Shown one piece after another: positions 46,981-59,422 of a stretch of DNA of 64,000 nt. How positions within the stretch are numbered: position 1 is the first letter of the stretch; each line of letters begins with the position of its first letter. The position numbers were made by a program, and so were the translations under genes. The notes under the pieces were generated by a model, which saw only the letters and a program-made list of their open reading frames with translations, did no database searches and was not told the origin of the DNA. Origin of the DNA: Rhynchosporium graminicola (Eukaryota > Ascomycota > Leotiomycetes > Helotiales > Ploettnerulaceae); contig FJUW01000081.1 in assembly GCA_900074885.1 (NCBI GenBank), forward strand, positions 62,001 to 126,000, in the 5' to 3' direction.

Positions 46981-47399
46981 TATGTATTATAGGATGATCA
47001 GGATAACGTGATAGAGGTATTGGCTTTCTGTTAGTATCACTCTGTCGTAGTACGTATAATCAAGTAGTCTGCGTGAGCCAAAGTACAGTGGTAATAGTAG
47101 TGGTATTATCTGTTATATCGTAGCTGGCTTTTCTAGGTAGTCGAGACTCTGTAAGGGAGATATATCTGGCCGGCTAAACCCCGGTGCAGATACTCGACTA
47201 ACACGTGACTATAGACTAACACTAGGAGTACTTTAAAGTAGCTCTAAACTATCTACTTCTCCGTATGAAAGTAACGCTTTTTGCCTTCTAATAAGAGTAG
47301 TACCGTAGTACTACTCGTGCAGAAGTATTATGTAGTATATAGGTTTCCACGTGATCAGGTCTAAAGATTCTGCTTAAAAGATAACTAAACTAAACGCCT
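46981..47399 (-). repeat. Possible 3' LTR or 3' flank of the copia element
   Basis: AT-rich sequence directly downstream (in element orientation) of the copia RNase H end. A TGTTAG...GATCA interval at about 47032-47358 could be an LTR, but no second copy is in the window to test this, and no target duplication is clear. Confidence 0.3.
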
Positions 47400-49523
47400 T
47401 ATAGGCTCTCTTCTAGCTTCAAGTTATCTAAATTCCCTCTATCTACCTATTCTATAGGCTTCATAACTAATTGATTTATATGTAATAGCTCCTTTAGAGC
47501 TCCGTTATAATTTATCTTAGTTATCGCATCCGCAGGGTTATCTAGCCCTACTACCTAAATTACTTCCGATATCTCTTTTCTTTCGTACGCCTAATATAGA
47601 TATATAAAGTTAATTATTAATCTCTTCTCTCTTATAGTATTAAGTCGTACTATATAGTCGTATAAAGACTTAGAATCAGTAACTATAACTAAAGGTAGTA
47701 CTATGATCTCTATAATCTGTTCGATAGTAGTCTTAATAGTACTAGCTATATTAAAACCTTCTGATATAGCGTATAGTTCAGAGGCTAGTATAGATCTAGT
47801 AACTCTCTTGCAGTATACCGAAGACTAGTGAATAATATTTGCCTTATTATACTTATCTATAAGTACGTAGACATAGCTAATTTAAGAGTAGAAGTCTTTC
47901 AAATTAGTAAATGAACTATTAGTAAATATAACGAGTTTCAGAGACTTCTTATCTAATTTAATATATCAGAGACCTTTACTATAGTTAAGCTTTTACTATA
48001 AGATTCTCTTATTTAAGAGCTTAAAGTCTTTCTCTATCAGATTTATAGTTTATACGATAAAAGAGACGTTAAACGATACTTCTAGCTAAGAAATAGTTAC
48101 TAAGTATAAACCTCAAGCTCTCTAGGCGGCAAATTGCTCGATTTAGGTAAGACCTTATTATATACCTCTACAGGAGTTAGTAAGATTAACTAGTTCTTTC
48201 TTAATTATTCTTAGTGTCTTATCGTACGATTATTAAGATAGTCGAATAGAGCTATCAGTTTCCAAGGTAATATAACCTCTATTAAAGTCAATTAGGTATA
48301 AAGTAGTTAATTGCTCTCTCTCGTTCGACTTGAACCTAGCCTTCTATAGCTCTCTTTCTTCTGCGTCTATAAAGGTCTTATTACCGACGAAGAAAGTGTT
48401 ATTAATCTGAAGACTAAGAGCTCTTATACTAGCTTTATTACTTGAAACAGATAGTAGACACGTATCGAACGTCGATAGTATTATATAGAGCTTCTTAACC
48501 TTATGTCCATAGTATATACTAAACTAATAGTTCGCTGATTCTAGTATACTATATATAGGGCTAATATACTGCAAAAACTAATATAGCTAAGTCAGAATCT
48601 CCTTTAGAGGGCGCACGAAGAAGTCATGTATTAGGTATAACGTAGACTAAGTATAAGCTTATATAATATTACGGCTATATACCTTAAACTCAGAGTATAT
48701 AACTACGTATACTAGTAGTAGTCGTTAGCTAACTCGTTAAATAGTTAGTAACGTAGTAAGTACTTAGTTCTTTCCAGAGTCGTTATACGCTTATATAACT
48801 AGTCTAGACTTCTCGTAAGCTTTCTATATACCCTTAAATTTAGTCTAATCGATAAATTTAGTATTAAAAACCCTAGCTCTAGCTAGTAATTCGTCTTTAT
48901 AGACTAATTTAAAGATCCCTATAGCGATTAGACTATTAATCTCCTTATATCTTAACGTAGCGTATTAAGGTTCTACTACTAGGAAACTAATAAATAATTC
49001 ATCTGTATAATTCAAGAAAACTTTAATATTATTATCTCTAAATCGAATTAGCTTTCGTCGATCTTAATAAGGTTACTTCTTTAGTACTAGTATAGGTCGA
49101 TTTGACTTAGTAGTACTAAGTAATAGTAAGAGTATAATTTCAGGTAAAATACCCTCTAGTTCATTAGAATCGATTTCTTCTTCGTACTATAGTTTAATTA
49201 ACGTAGAGCGAAAGGTTATTAGTCTACTATCGATTTCTACTACGTAGTTCTCTCTATCTATAGAAATAAGTAGCTAAGGTCTATCCTAGAAGCCTTTCTC
49301 TCTCTAAACTAGTACTAGAGAGTTTAATAGAAAGTCTCTTACTACTATAGAACTAGGTCTATTCCGAGTATTTAAAGCGTTATTAACTTACTAACGACTC
49401 TATAGCTTGCGAATCTCTTCTATAGCCTTATGAAGTATAGTAGCTCGTTAGAAGACTAATAGTAAAGGGGCGACTATCTCTATTATTCTAGGGTATACTC
49501 TAAATACTAGTAAAACAAGTATA
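47400..49523 (-). mobile_element. Ty1/copia retrotransposon, 3' part (RT and RNase H), RIP-degraded
   Basis: On the minus strand, near 47740-47460, the translation reads TDSKSLYDYIVRL, then AYERKEISEVI, then GLDNPADAITKINYNGAL, which is the RNase H and C-terminus of fungal copia polyproteins, with scattered stops. Sequence above it toward 49523 should hold the reverse transcriptase. The element is cut at 49523, where the gypsy insertion and its target duplication begin, and resumes at 59423. CA/TG dinucleotides are nearly absent, so it is a dead, RIP-affected copy. Confidence 0.8.
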
Positions 49524-49528
49524 ATTCC

Positions 49529-49796
49529 TGTAACGACACAAGACTCAAGGCGGTATATAAGCAAGAATAAACAAGTAGGGAGGCTAAGAGCGATCTTATA
49601 TAGTCTACTACGAAGGAAACAGAAAGATAAGGAAGGAAGAAGAAGAGAGATAAAGTGTAAGGTATCTTATATATATATACCGGTACTAGTCCGATACTAT
49701 ACCGAGTCGGATACTAGTTCTGCCAGGATACCTATAAACTTAGGCCTTAGTATCTATCTTTCTTCTTATATAACCTTCAGGTAAGCTATCGTTATA
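49529..49796 (-). repeat. 3' LTR of the gypsy element
   Basis: 268 bp, TGTAACGACACAAG...CGTTATA on the plus strand, matching the right LTR with scattered C/T and G/A differences. The terminal CA has become TA. Confidence 0.93.
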
Positions 49797-51399
49797 TTAC
49801 CCCCCCTCTAAGAAGAGCTTAACCCTAAGCTCGGAAGGTTATACTTTATACTAGAAATTAGTCTTTATTATAACTATTTTCGTCGATATTCGCGTAATAA
49901 GCGCTAGGCGCTCTTTAGTAGTAGTAAATTCTTTATTAGGTTCTAACTAGTTATATCGCTATAATAGTACTATATTAGTTATAGCTTCTAAATCGGGCGG
50001 TAAGCTATATTTGCTTTATCTATTTATAGTAGGAGTCGAGTTTAAGTAGAGCGTAAAGTATATAAAGGAAAGGGTTTATTAATATTAGAGCTTTTCCTTT
50101 TTAACTATAATAACTACTTCAACTTATAAGTTTACTCTCCTTAGACTATAATATAGTTCCTAGAGTAAGTATTATGATTAATTACTATAGTAGTCTTATA
50201 ATCTTATATATTAATCGATCTAATTAACTCTTCTCTTATTAAAAGTAAGTTCCTTACTTTAGTATTAGAGATAGTCTTCAGGTAAGGTATAAAGGTTCTA
50301 TAGATCTATAATACTAACTCCTATAGTACTCTTACTAGTTCCTGCTAATACTCTTTCGGTAGCGTATTATATATATTACCTGCGATATATTCGCGCTTTC
50401 CTTAAGATAAAGTATAATAATACTCCTATTCTAGAACTTCTATATTCGTTTAATAAGCTTAACTCTAAGCTTTATAAGTATTATTCGGCGTTAAAAAGTA
50501 GTTATAAGTATATAAGTTATTTGAATATAAACGCAATTATATATACTAACGCGTTATAGTTACTTAACTATATTAATACGAAGTATACTATTTTATCCGG
50601 TTTATATCCTAGTAGTAAAGCTAAGGATACGAAGCTAAATCGGGATAGTATTATAGCTACTTATAAAGCTATTAATCAGATCTATTATCTTGCGAAATCT
50701 ATTACTCTTACTACTATATTAGAGATTACTATTATATAATTAGCAGAGACTTAAGCTTTAAGGCGTTCTATAGAGAAAGTATTTAAGAAGTTAGAGTTTA
50801 TTAAAGTAATAAGTTACGATCTTAAACCCTTAGATACTAGTATAATACTAATATAATATAGGATTTAGATCTTCTAATAGTAGATTCGGCGAAATCTAAG
50901 TTAATAGTATAAATAGTATTAAAGTAAATAAAAGAGTTAAATAATATTATATAGGAATTTGCGAAGAAAGCTATATTTAAAGCTACGATATCTAATACTA
51001 AGGGAAAGAGGAATTTACTTTCTAGTTTAGAGATAGTATTAGATCTGGATACTCCTAGACCTTCTCTAAGGAAGAAACCTTATAAGATTAGCTATTATAC
51101 TCGGTCTACTACTAGAGCTACGTTAGTAGATTTAAGTAAGAAGTTAGATATAATAGTTCTAGTTCTAGATATTCTAGATTTACTAGAAGCTCCGAAGAAC
51201 TTAGAGAAGAAAGCTAATAAAGTAGAAGTAGTAAAAGAAGTAAAGTTTTAGATATAGTATTATTATAGAGTATAATTAGGGGATTATCTTTAGTAATAAA
51301 TTTTTAATACTAATAACTATAATAGTTTATTATCCTCTAAGTAACTATAGTTATTTATTCTATCTTCTTAAGCTTTAATTTACTAATCTAGTTTACGCG

Positions 51400-54300
51400 G
51401 AAGTTTAGGTTTACTTAAGTTAATAGTATAGAAGTCTCTAAGCTTATATAGAGTACCTATTAGGTCGGAAGCGTTATACTAAGTTAGGTCCGGGTTATAG
51501 CTTAGCTAGCTAACTTAATACTTCAGATTACCTCTTAAGAGCTATATAATAAGTATATCTTATAACTTTTATTCTTCTTAAGTAGCGATAATCTCCGAGG
51601 GTAGGTTTAGTAGCTTCTAGCTTAGTAAAGGGTCGTCCGGGTCCTTAAAAAGTAATTCGAGGGCGAATATATTATATATAGAAGATCTAAGAGGTAAATC
51701 TAGCTTATAAGAGTATCTGATCTAAGCTAGAACTTAGTATAATCCTACCTAAAGACTAGATAGCTTCTTACTTAGCTAGTAATTCTTAAGGTTCCTTATA
51801 GAGAGAAATACCTTATCTCTGACTTCTTAGTTAATATTACGTCGTTTCGGGTTAGTTATAACGCTTATCCTCTACTAAGTAGCTAATATATTAGCTTTTA
51901 TAACCTCGATAGAAGATTTAGCACGTTTAGCTAAGGATCTAGTATTAGTATAATTAAGCTTCTCTTACGGTATCGATATAATAAGTTACTTCTAATCCTA
52001 GCTATTCTATAGTAGTATATTATATTTAAGAGTATATAGTACTATACTAATAGAATCGTAAGGCAGAGTTACTTAAGCGTAGTCTATTATCGATAGTAGT
52101 TCGCCTTAGTTACTCTAGTAGTAATTAACGAAAGGTCTAAAGCGTTAGTTAATATACTAATTTATAATCTCTATTTATCTATTAGTTTACTAGTAGAAAG
52201 TAATAGAGTACTTAACCTTAACTCTAATTATATAGTAAAATTCTTACTAGAAGGATAAGATAAACTAAGCTCCTTAGTCAGATATAATTAACTTAGGAGT
52301 ATATCCGAAACGATATATTTATTAGATAAATAATATTACTATCCCGCGAGTATCGATATTATAATAATATAGTATTAATATAGAGTCCTTCCTTAGGCAG
52401 TTAATAAATACTAGTATCTTATTAAATCCCTAGTTATTAGGCGAGAAGTCCTTAAAATCTATAGCTAAGTACTATATAGAGTAGCTAAGTACTAGTAATA
52501 AGTAGAGGAATCCTTACTATTTCGTCTATTTCAGATAAGAGTACTAATATAAGTAGTAATTATAAGTATATTATTTCATATCTAATATAAGTCCTTTCTA
52601 GTAATAATAAGTAGAAATTATCTTAGTAGTCTTATAAGTATTTAGATAAGCGAAAGAAATCTGATCGTAGACTTCGCTAATTAAACAGGTATATAGTAGA
52701 GTATAGCGTTATACGTATAGATAACTATTATAAAGTAGTAAATTATTATTAATAATATAGCTATCTTTTAATATATTCTATTTATTAGAGAATAATTCTT
52801 AGTTAAATTAGTATAGTTTCTCGATTAAATTAAAGGAGTTATATATAAGTTCCGATAGTATATTAGTCCCTAGCGATATTAGGTATATATAACTAATTTA
52901 ATCGATATAATACTTAGCTAGTTCCGTATTAATCTTAAGGTCTAAGTAGTCTAGAGGTAGTAAAACCTGAGATCTATTATCTTATTTCTATTATTCCTAT
53001 ATCCTTAGATCTTATTCCTTATAGCTAAGGATATTAGCTTTAGTATTATCTTTACTAAGTATATATATGATTTAAAAGTTGAATTCGGAAAGGAATTCTA
53101 TCTATCTAGCTTACTTACTAGTTAGGACCTTAATAGTTATAAAGTATTCTAAGGATTAATAGTCCGTATATACGCCGGTATAGCGTTATAGAGATATAAG
53201 TTCTAGTCTCTATTTCCGGAAAGACTTAATAATAGTATATAATTCCTTATTATAGATCTCTTAGTTTAGTTCGTATTTATTAAGAATATAGGAGTAGAAT
53301 CTAATTAAGTACTACTAGTTATCTTTATATAATTAGAAGATAACTCTAGCTATTATACTATCAGAAGTATTAGTTTCTAGTTTAGTCTATAATTCAGGGT
53401 CGAAATAGTATAGTTTCTATACTAATAGTAGCTATTAACGTAAATCGTCGAAGGACTTCTTATAATTATTAGTGAAATTCTATAGTACTATAGGCCGAGT
53501 AAGTACTAAGAGAGGTTTAGCGATAAGGCCGAAATTCCGAATAAATTAATAGTAAAAACTACAGAATCTTAAGAAGGATTTTATAGCTATTACTATTTCA
53601 GGGTACTTCTAATCTACTAATAATACTACTTTCTCGGGATCTAGCTCGATTCTATTAGTAATAATAATATATCCGAGGTATTTAGTCCGAGTAATATAAA
53701 ACTCGCTTTTCTTAATATCTACCTATAGTCTAGTATCTATTAAGTATTATAATACTAATTTAATATATTCCTTATATTCCTAGAGCATTTCCGAGTATAT
53801 AAGGATATTATCTAGGTAAGCTATATAGAAATCGTCTAAGTAATCTAGTAGTATATTATTTATATATCGTTAGTATATACTAAGTNCTAGTTTAGTTTAT
53901 ATCTATTAAGAATATAAGAGTAGAATCTAATTAGATACTACTAGTTATCTTTATATAATTAGAAGATAACTCTAGCTATTATACTATCAGAAGTATTAGT
54001 TTCTAGTTTAGTCTATAATTCAGGGTCGAAATAGTATAGTTTCTATACTAATAGTAGCTATTAACGTAAATCGTCGAAGGACTTCTTATAATTATTAGTG
54101 AAATTCTATAGTACTATAGGCCGAGTAAGTACTAAGAGAGGTTTAGCGATAAGGCCGAAATTCCGAATAAATTAATAGTAAAAACTACAGAATCTTAAGA
54201 AGGATTTTATAGCTATTACTATTTCAGGGTACTTCTAATCTACTAATAATACTACTTTCTCGGGATCTAGCTCGATTCTATTAGTAATAATAATATATCC

Positions 54301-55900
54301 GAGGTATTTAGTCCGAGTAATATAAAACTCGCTTTTCTTAATATCTACCTATAGTCTAGTATCTATTAAGTATTATAATACTAATTTAATATATTCCTTA
54401 TATTCCTAGAGCATTTCCGAGTATATAAGGATATTATCTAGGTAAGCTATATAGAAATCGTCTAAGTAATCTAGTAGTATATTATTTATATATCGTTAGT
54501 ATATACTAAGTCTATTATAAAGCCTAAAAAGTAATACTTTATATTTATAGGATCCGAAGCGAGTTCAGAAAGTAGTATACTCCTCGGATTCAGGGTCTAT
54601 ATAAATATAGTTAAATATTACCCGGATATCTAGTTTAGTAAAGATTACTACTTTAGATATATAAGTTAAGAGCTTATTAATCCTAAGTATTAGGTAAGAA
54701 TCCTTTCGAGTGATTGTATTAAGCTTACGATAATCGATATAAAAGTATAATCCTCTATTAGCTTTCTTAATAAATAGTATAAGTAATATAAAGGGACTTT
54801 AGCTAGATTCGATAAATCCCTTATCTAGGTTCTCTATAAGGTACTCCTTAGTCACTTATAATTCGTCTATAGATTACTAATATAAAGGCGAATATACGTT
54901 AAGTAATAATTCTTCTAAGATAATTTTATAATTATATAAGTAATATAGCAGAAGAATATCAGAATCCCGCTTAGAAAAGACCTCCTTAAAAGTATAATAC
55001 TATTCCGGTAGCTTTTTAGCTATAAGTCGTTTAGTATCAGGATCCTTAGGGGAGTCGCTATTTAGATAGTCTTATAAGAAGTAGTCTATCTCGTAGATAC
55101 TAATAAAGAATAATTTAGAGCTTTTATATTTTATATTAAAGTAAAAAGCTATAATACTAATTTAGTAAATTAGAACTAGTTTCTAGATCCTTAGAGGTTA
55201 AGAGAAGTACTTAAAGTAAAGTTTCGGCGTAAGTACTTTTCTCGATAAAATCAGAGCGGAAAAAGATTCGGATTCTTTATCGATAAGCAGAAATAAGTTA
55301 AATAATAAGAATAATACGTTAATATACTATATCGCTACTATTTAATATAATTAGTATTAGTCTAGCTAGTTTATAGCTAAGTCCCGCGTATTAGTATCGA
55401 TTTAGTAAGATCGATTAATATTAAGTTTATAAAACAGTAGAATTAAAACTATCTTCTTATTATATTAGAGAGTAGCTAGATATCGTTCTAGCTATAGTAG
55501 CTTATAATAGAGCGTATCTAGCTTAACCTAAAATCGTTATATCTATTTAATATTAATAATTATATCTTATTATCCTAAATCGAGGAGAATAAAAAGGCAG
55601 TTATAAATACGCTTACTATTAATAGAAAAGTATAAATATATAAAATAAGTAATATAAGTTCTAACGGACTATTAGAACTTACGTATTAGAATAGAATAAG
55701 GCAGTAGCTCGATTTTAATACTAAGAGCTCCTAATAATCGTCTAATAAGAATATAATTAATAAATAGATAACTATTCGCTCCGGTATCAATTAAGCTATT
55801 TATAGAGACTTCTAGCTTATTTATACTAACTATAGTCAGGTATATAAATTACTTACCTCTTATTAAGGAGTTAAGGTTAAGATTAAAGAGATTATATCTA
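51400..55900 (-). pseudogene. Gypsy pol relic: RT, RNase H, integrase and chromodomain
   Basis: Read on minus with many stops. Near 54740-54500 and the following duplicate: YRKLNTITR-like, then VIFTKLDIRVIFNYI, ARF-like TRFGSYKYKVLLF, and the active-site region DYLDDFYIAYLDNILIYSE (the second Asp of the YxDD motif is Asn). Then KYLGYII and LDPEKV, then SFLRFCSFY. Near 51700-51420: SYKLDLPLRSSIYNIFALEL (integrase tail) and a chromodomain-like block KLKY/NLKY-VSWL-NPDPTWY with decayed codons. Chromodomain-bearing gypsy elements (chromoviruses) target heterochromatin. Functional recovery is not expected. Confidence 0.8.
53261..54511. other. 626-bp direct duplication around a single N (53886)
   Basis: Sequence 53887-54511 repeats 53261-53885 at an offset of exactly 626; the first 45 or so positions differ in a few bases and the rest appears identical by eye. 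The junction is one N. This is what an unmerged contig overlap looks like, so the doubled RT segment is probably not real. Confidence 0.85.
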
Positions 55901-55979
55901 TATAGACTAAAGAAGGAGTTTTTACTTAAGCTTTATTATTTCCCTCTAGTATTAGTCTAGATTCGGAGGGTATATTCTC

Positions 55980-56640
55980 TACTACTTCCTTAGTTACTCT
56001 CTCCTCTTCCGGAAATTTATTAATTAATTAAACCTTAGGCGAGTTAAGATAATCTAGCTTAATATAACCGAGCTATCTATAGCTATAATACCTAAGGGAT
56101 TCCGCGGTCGAGGTAGTAGGGCGTTTTAGCGCGGAGAGAGTACTAGCTCGTACTGAAGTAGAAGTACGTATATATAATACGAGAGTAGTTTATCGAGGAG
56201 CTAAGCTTAGGGATTAGTAAGAAGTAGAACTAGTAGAGGTTATAATAGTAATAGTTAGCTTATAGTACTATACCTAAGTAATAGCTTTCTCGGGATAAGT
56301 ATATTCTAAGTTATAGTAACGCTTAATATTAAAAGAAAGTAAGAACCTAACTATAAAAGCGTAGTCCTTATTCTATATTAGTTTAATAATAAGAGTTAAA
56401 GCGCGTAAAGATAATATAATCTTATCTTATATATAGAAGAACTACTCTTTCTTTTTAATCTTACTTTAGATAGTAGTACTTTAAAATCGATTACGAAACT
56501 CGGCGAAAGTCTCGCGAGTATAGCTAAGTTATTATATTTCTAAGTAATAGAAAGCGTTATAGTAGTTATCTTCCTCTAAACTAATAAGGAAGTTCTCCTC
56601 TAATAAAGAGATTATTTTATCGCTAGTCTTAAACTTATTA
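55980..56640 (-). pseudogene. Gypsy gag relic, nucleocapsid end
   Basis: On minus near 56100-56040 the order of a CCHC zinc knuckle (C-x2-C-x4-H-x4-C) is visible with Cys and His codons changed by G-to-A/C-to-T: YYSYR-stop-LGYIKLDY. The rest of gag continues rightward beyond the nested element at 56656-58136. Confidence 0.6.
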
Positions 56641-56655
56641 GCGAGGTACTAAGGC

Positions 56656-56857
56656 TGTGACGGCGCATAGTATACGTGGCAGATACGGGCCAGTATCGGT
56701 GCCTTAGGCATACCCTCCTTATATATATAGAAGGTGCAGACTCCTTCAGAGCTCTGCATCTTTCTATTTCCTTTATACTAAACTATATAAGATCGCTCTT
56801 AGCCTCCCTACTTGTTTATTCTTACTTATATACTGCCTTAAGTCTTATATCGTTATA
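56656..56857 (+). repeat. 5' LTR of small element, copy A
   Basis: 202 bp; differs from its partner at 57935-58136 by transitions such as CATTACA to CGTTATA. The last 100 or so bases match the gypsy LTR in reverse complement. Confidence 0.88.
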
Positions 56858-57229
56858 TTAAACAGAAAGATTAAGACCGCCGGGGATAGTATTAAATAAT
56901 ATCTCACTTAGAAAACTCGATTCGGACGTACGACTTCGACTATTAAGGAGCTCTTCGCTGAGTTATCTCTACTTACCTTGGATTTTCGGAATTATACGGA
57001 AATAGTTAGTACTATTAATTACGAATTCGATAGTTAGGTTTTCAAAAGAGCTAAGATTCCAGAGATCTCTCGGATAGCTAGGAATTTGAATGTAATTCAG
57101 CTTCAGAAGTACTAGTATTACTGCGAAGTTACTCTCGGATACTTCGAAACTCGTTCTTTCGTGCGTATAAAGTAAAATAGCAGACGAATTTTAAGTGGAA
57201 ACTTCCTTATAAGCCCTAATATTTATTAT

Positions 57230-57599
57230 CCCCTTACTTAACTTTAACCTTCCGAAAGCAGCTCTAATAGCGAAAAACCTTACTTTTAAGCTAGGACGAA
57301 GTAGCTTATTACCTTAGCGGAAATTACAAGAATCCGACTCGTAACCCCTATACCCCGGTATAATTTATCTCCCTCAGTAGAATCGACCTCCTTCTACTAG
57401 AAAAGAACCTTTATCCCCTTACCCGACTTTAACCTTCCGAAAGCAGCTCTAATAGCGAAAAACCTTACTTTTAGGCTAGGACGAAGTAGCTTATTACCCT
57501 AGCGGAAATTATCGGAATCCGACTCGTAACCCTTATACCCCGGTATAATTTATTCCCTTTAGCAGAATCGACTTCCCTTTACTAGAACTTTTAATTTAA
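57230..57599 (+). repeat. Tandem 185-bp repeat inside the small element
   Basis: Two units starting CCCCTTACTTAACTTTAACC (57230) and CCCCTTACCCGACTTTAACC (57415) carry the same order of words (GCAGCTCTAATAGCG, GACGAAGTAGCTTATTACC, CCCCGGTATAATTTAT). Confidence 0.85.
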
Positions 57600-57934
57600 T
57601 ACTTTCTATATCTACTTAATAAAGATATCTAACTCTCCTTAATCTTTTAGCTTCTTTAGAATTCGATTTAGACTTTTGTTTCTTTTATAACCTTTAAGTA
57701 TTTTAATTACTTGCTTAGCCTCGCTTATTTAGTAAAACTCGGTATTATAATTACCGGAGATTACGTTTCCCTCTATAGAAGAGATAATCTTAGTACTAAA
57801 TTAGTATCTATAGTTTCAGTTTAATAGAAATTTGGAAGATTATCTTAATATTTAACTGCGTTTTATACTTACTTTATTTCCTTTATTCGATTCTTTAAGG
57901 CTCGAGGGCGAGCTTTTATCTTAGAAGGGGGTAA

Positions 57935-58136
57935 TATGACGGCGCATAGTATACGTGGCAGATACGGGCTAGTATCGGTGCCTTAGGTATACCCTCCTTA
58001 TATATATAGAAGGTGCAGACTCCTTCAGAGCTCTATATCTTTCTGTTTCCTTCGTACTAGACTATATAAGATCGCTCTTAGCCTCCCTACTTGTTTATTC
58101 TTACTTATATACCGCCTTGAGTCTTGTGTCATTACA
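57935..58136 (+). repeat. 3' LTR of small element, copy A
   Basis: 202 bp, starting TATGACGGCG (the first TG mutated) directly after the polypurine tract, and ending GTGTCATTACA before the duplicated AAGGC. Confidence 0.88.
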
Positions 58137-58141
58137 AAGGC

Positions 58142-59149
58142 GTAAGATACTCCTTAGCTAATCTAGTAACTAGTTCCTATACGAGAACGCGCTAAGAGAA
58201 GTCTATAGAGTAATAGTTAGCGTTTATAGCTAGCCGGTCTCGTATAGATACTCTCTATTAGAGGAAAGTAAAGTCTAATCTATTATCTAAAGGCAAGATC
58301 TTCTTAATAAGATAAGACTTCCTAAAGCGTAACTCTACTAATTCGGCGCTAGAAGAGAGAGATAGTTTATTAAGAATAATATCCTCTCTTTTAGTACTAT
58401 ATATCAGAATAGAGTTTATTAGCTTATTAAACTCTAGAATACGCGGAGATTATAGTATTAGTTCTAGTAAGAGAGTCGAAAACAAGTAAGGGACTCCTAT
58501 AAGGAACTTATCTTATATAGAGATTAGTTTATCTATAGTATCTTCTAGAGAGTTATTCTTTTCCTCTTAGTCCGCTATTTATTATAAGAGGGAATAGATC
58601 AAGTTCGAGTCACCTATAGTAATAAGAGTACTTAGCGATTATACTCTTAGGGAATTTCGCTTTTATTTTCCTTTCCCTCTTAGTTAGTACTTCCTTAATA
58701 AGGTATTAATATTCTCTAGTATAAGAGATATTTAGAGTAAGGAAAAGTATAATATATTAAGTTCAGAGGTAAAGTAAAAGGGATCGCGTTAGAGTCCCCT
58801 AGAACTAAAGAGGTCTCTAGTTTATTAGTTAAGAGCTATTATAATAGCTTCAAAAGGGATATATTAGGGCTATTTTAGCGTCGATACGTAGAAGTTAAAG
58901 TTCCGAGGTATTTATTATATTTTCTTTAAAGTCTATTTATAATTCCTTTATACTAAGGGAGTTATTAAAGAAGCTTTAGCGAAGACCTCCTCTATTATAC
59001 TATTTATAATAAGCTAAATTAAACCCTGATTCATAGCTATCTGAGAGATCTCTAGTATCTTAACTATATACGAGTAGTTATCGAATAACTCACTTAGTAA
59101 TAAGATATTATAGTAAGCTATCTCTAGCTATCTTAATCTTTCTATTTAA
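58142..59149 (-). pseudogene. Gypsy 5' interior and gag start, degraded
   Basis: AT-rich sequence between the nested small element and the 5' LTR. In element orientation the first bases after the LTR are TTAAATAGAAAGATTAAGA (59149 downward), nearly identical to the post-LTR segment of the small elements. The gag reading frame is too decayed to translate. Confidence 0.65.
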
Positions 59150-59417
59150 TATAATAACATAAGACTTAAAGTAATATATAAGTAAGAATAAATAAGTAGG
59201 GAAGCTAAGAGCGATCTTATATAGTCTATTATAAAGGAAACAGAAAGATAAGGAAGGAAGAAGAAGAGAGATAGAGTATAAGGCACCTTATATATATATA
59301 CTAGTACTAGTCCGATACTATACCGAGTCGGATACTAGTTCTGCTAAGATACTTATAAACTTAGGCCCTAGTATCTATCCTTCTTCTCATATAACCTTCA
59401 GGTGAGCTATCGTCATA
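59150..59417 (-). repeat. 5' LTR of the gypsy element
   Basis: 268 bp, aligned with 49529-49796. Begins TATAATAACATAAG (from TGTAACGACACAAG by transitions) and ends CGTCATA before the duplicated ATTCC. Confidence 0.93.
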
Positions 59418-59422
59418 ATTCC

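Larger units (their letters stand above)
56656..58136 (+). mobile_element. Non-autonomous small LTR retrotransposon (TRIM-like), copy A
   Basis: 1481 bp with two 202-bp LTRs (56656-56857 and 57935-58136), each TGTGACGGCGC...CATTACA or its RIP variant, and a 5-bp duplication AAGGC (56651-56655 and 58137-58141). The interior starts TTAAACAGAAAGATTAAGA and ends with a purine tract AGAAGGGGGTAA. It holds no pol domains, only about 1.08 kb with a tandem 185-bp repeat (57230-57414 and 57415-57599). It lies within gypsy gag. An open frame of 61 codons at 56676 is just LTR sequence. Confidence 0.9.
49529..59417 (-). mobile_element. Ty3/gypsy chromovirus retrotransposon inserted in copia, RIP-degraded
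   Basis: Bounded by two 268-bp LTRs (49529-49796 and 59150-59417) and by the 5-bp duplication ATTCC (49524-49528 and 59418-59422). Coding lies on the minus strand, so the 5' LTR is on the right. A G-rich polypurine tract (GAGGGGGGGTAA on minus) abuts the 3' LTR at 49797-49808. The order from right to left is gag, protease/RT/RNase H, integrase, chromodomain. The element contains a nested small LTR element (56656-58136) and a 626-bp assembly-type duplication at 53887-54511; without these it is about 7.8 kb. All frames are full of stops, and CA/TG are almost lost. Confidence 0.92.
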
